This document shows positions 5,464 through 6,952 of a stretch of 6,952 nucleotides of DNA, in pieces (within the stretch, counting starts at the first letter, position 1; every line of letters begins with the position of its first letter). A program made the position numbers and the translations under genes. The stretch is taken from contig CALVJU010000110.1 in the NCBI GenBank assembly GCA_944332375.1, positions 1-6,952 on the forward strand, read 5' to 3'. The notes beneath the pieces are model-generated. The model had not been told where the DNA came from and searched no databases. It worked only from the letters and a program-made list of their open reading frames with translations. This stretch comes from an uncultured Bacilli bacterium (GTDB lineage: Bacteria > Bacillota_I > Bacilli_A > RF39 > UBA660).

Positions 5464-6451
5464 GTTCATCACCTACGAATCCTTTGAATAACCCATAAAT
5501 ATATTTTTCAATATCAAAGACTCTTAAGTCTTCTTCTCGTTCTCCTAAGCCAACATATTTGACAGGAATATCCACTTCATCTTTAATTGCAAGTACAATT
5601 CCACCTTTTGCTGTTCCATCTAATTTCGTTAAAACGATTCCAGTAATATCTGTAATTTCTTTAAAGCTTTTCGCCTGTTGAATTCCATTTTGTCCTGTTG
5701 TCGCATCGATCACAAGTAAGGTCTCATGAGGAGCTCCTGGAACAATTTTTCCAATAACACGATTCATTTTTTCTAACTCTTTCATTAATCCATCTTTATT
5801 TTGTAATCTTCCCGCTGTATCAATTAATGCGACATCATACTGTTCTTTCTTTGCTTTTTCTAATCCATCATAAATGACACTAGATGGATCCGCATTTTCC
5901 TTAAATACCACATCAGTACTTGTTCGATTTGCCCATTCTACTAACTGTTCTGTTGCTCCAGCACGGAACGTATCTCCAGCAATCAATAATACTTTCTTTC
6001 CTTCTTTTTTTAATTTATTTGCTAATTTACCGATCGTCGTTGTCTTTCCTACTCCGTTCACTCCGACAAATAATAATACCGTTAATCCATCTTGTTGAAA
6101 ATGAATTTTATTTACTAATATCTGATTGTTTACATAAATCATAAACATTTCATCTACGATGATCTCTTTTAAATCTTCTACGTCTTGAATTGCTTCCTCT
6201 TTAATACGTTTTTTTAAACGATCCATAAAGCTCATCACTGTATTTACTCCAATATCAGCGGTAATTAAAATATCTTCTAACTCTTCAAAATAAGAATCAT
6301 CAATCTGTTTATGTCTTTTACTGAGTTGTGTTAACTTTGTACTCATTTCTTTACTTGTTTTTTCTAAGCCTTTATCATAACTTGTAATTTCTTTTTTCTC
6401 TTCTTCTGTTTTTGGCTTTAAAATATTTTTAAATTTGTCAAATAATCCCAT
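5450..6451 (-). CDS. ftsY: FtsY, signal recognition particle receptor GTPase
   Basis: The 333-residue product carries the SRP-GTPase signature. An N-domain helical bundle spans about 25-110 (ELEDILITADIGVNTV). The NG GTPase domain has the P-loop GVNGVGKTT (130-138), the GDTFRAGA block (159-166) typical of the SRP GTPase insertion box, DTAGR (211-215), TKLDG (275-279) and GLGE (301-304). The N-terminal acidic A domain found in Escherichia coli FtsY is nearly absent; a short lysine-rich start (MGLFDKFKNILKPK) can act as the membrane-binding amphipathic helix, as usual in Gram-positives. FtsY receives Ffh-bound ribosomes at the membrane and hands nascent membrane proteins to SecYEG. The ATG at 6451 has an AGGTGA site 6 bases upstream. 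It is the first gene of the cluster running to the terminator at about 3095-3119, and its stop TAG lies within the start of the next gene. Confidence 0.98.
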   Translation of the reverse strand: MGLFDKFKNILKPKTEEEKKEITSYDKGLEKTSKEMSTKLTQLSKRHKQIDDSYFEELEDILITADIGVNTVMSFMDRLKKRIKEEAIQDVEDLKEIIVDEMFMIYVNNQILVNKIHFQQDGLTVLLFVGVNGVGKTTTIGKLANKLKKEGKKVLLIAGDTFRAGATEQLVEWANRTSTDVVFKENADPSSVIYDGLEKAKKEQYDVALIDTAGRLQNKDGLMKELEKMNRVIGKIVPGAPHETLLVIDATTGQNGIQQAKSFKEITDITGIVLTKLDGTAKGGIVLAIKDEVDIPVKYVGLGEREEDLRVFDIEKYIYGLFKGFVGDEHDEK

Positions 6452-6469
6452 GTGTTATCACCTATTCTT

Positions 6470-6498
6470 ATTTTACACGAAAAAAAGTGAAATTACTA
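6470..6498 (-). promoter_or_regulatory. Weak candidate promoter for the ftsY cluster
   Basis: The only TATAAT-like box between the upstream terminator and ftsY is TAAAAT (6475-6470), 18 bases before the ATG. At 17 bases upstream of it the possible -35 is a poor TAGTAA (6498-6493) lying inside the terminator hairpin. The cluster may instead rely on readthrough or on a promoter within the upstream gene. Confidence 0.22.
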
Positions 6499-6512
6499 GA
6501 TAAACTTCACTT
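6478..6512 (-). terminator. Rho-independent terminator after the upstream gene
   Basis: On the minus strand AAGTGAA (6512-6506) pairs with TTCACTT (6491-6485), followed by a run of T residues to about 6481. The 14-base loop can form three more pairs (TTA / TAA). It lies 8 bases after the stop of the unrecognised gene and before ftsY, so it separates the two units. Confidence 0.65.
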
Positions 6513-6520
6513 ACTTTTTC

Positions 6521-6952
6521 CTATCTTCCATATTTTCTCATTAAAGTTTTTGTCTGTGCATAAACTTTCTTCGTTGTCGGATTTTCAAACATCGCATTCT
6601 TATCTAAAAGTGTAATTCGGGAAGAAGGTTTCTCATACTCTTGTAATTCTTTTTTCATCGTTTCTACTTCTTCTTCACTTAGACATGCTTTCCATTGCTT
6701 ATCTGCTACTTCATAAAAGTGAAAAACATCTTTTAATGGTACCAAATCCAATTGGGCATAGTGTGTAAAGGCTTCATTGACAACTCCTGATAAATAAGTA
6801 TACGTCTTTTGTAATATTCTCTGATGGTCTAAATTATTTTCTATTTTGTTTCTCTCTGATATTGTCATATGAAGACGTTGATTTTCTAAATGTTCTTCTA
6901 ACATACGAATCCGACAATCATATGCCGTTTGCATTTTTCTTAATAATTGATG
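6521..6952 (-). CDS. C-terminal part of an unrecognised, mostly helical protein (5' end outside window)
   Basis: An ATG exists at 6934, but it has no ribosome site and the frame is open from it to the window edge (six more codons, HQLLRK), so I read this as the last 143 residues of a longer gene. It stops at TAG 6521-6523. The segment is charged and helix-rich: RIRMLEEHLENQRLHMTISE near the start suggests a coiled coil, then a mixed stretch (YTYLSGVVNEAF, HYAQLDLVPL), an acidic-basic helix (SEEEVETMKKELQEYEK) and a basic tail (KTLMRKYGR). There are no membrane segments, cysteine clusters or nucleotide-binding motifs. I do not recognise the family. In many Firmicutes smc precedes ftsY, but this does not look like the SMC ATPase head C-terminus. 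A terminator separates it from ftsY, so it need not share its role. Confidence 0.7.
   Translation of the reverse strand, partial: HQLLRKMQTAYDCRIRMLEEHLENQRLHMTISERNKIENNLDHQRILQKTYTYLSGVVNEAFTHYAQLDLVPLKDVFHFYEVADKQWKACLSEEEVETMKKELQEYEKPSSRITLLDKNAMFENPTTKKVYAQTKTLMRKYGR

Noticed and set aside
6521..6934. Complete 137-residue gene starting at ATG 6934
   Set aside because: No ribosome site precedes that ATG and the frame is open to the window edge, so a truncated longer gene is more likely.

Overview
The window looks like chromosome from a low-GC Firmicute. It is strongly AT-rich, has purine-rich Shine-Dalgarno sites, carries the ftsY/ylxM pair, and has YdjI/YdjG-like proteins of the kind found in Bacillus. 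The style would fit an Erysipelotrichia-type gut bacterium, but that placement is inference. Every gene I support lies on the minus strand, so transcription runs from high to low coordinates. Trp is encoded by TGG and the genes use ordinary stops, so the code is standard for TGA.

In transcription order: (1) 6952-6521 is the 3' end of a gene I do not recognise, closed by a hairpin terminator. (2) 6451-3121 is a compact cluster of four genes: ftsY (SRP receptor), a small three-helix membrane protein, ylxM (HTH protein associated with SRP), and a HerA/DUF87-type hexameric ATPase. The first three overlap and the fourth follows after 17 bases. The cluster ends in a terminator at about 3119-3095. 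In many Firmicutes ylxM is followed by ffh; here the HerA-type ATPase takes that place. (3) 3072-2368 holds a stand-alone C39-like cysteine peptidase with a GTG start and a strong ribosome site. It ends in TGA, after which its own frame stays open for another 43 codons up to a terminator. That tail may be a tiny separate gene, a frameshifted gene or a readthrough extension. (4) A strong extended -10 promoter at 2295-2267 drives an SPFH-domain protein with a C-terminal SHOCT motif (YdjI-like). One base after its stop comes a protein with two zinc ribbons (YdjG-like), which runs off the left edge.

Read functionally, the window has a protein-targeting block (FtsY, YlxM, probably the membrane protein) with an added DNA-pumping-type ATPase, and a membrane-stress or membrane-organisation pair (SPFH plus zinc ribbon), with a small peptidase unit between them. 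No RNA genes, CRISPR array, insertion sequence or phage gene was seen. The parts most worth a second look are the HerA gene in the SRP cluster, the overlapping small membrane protein, and the odd open frame after the peptidase stop.
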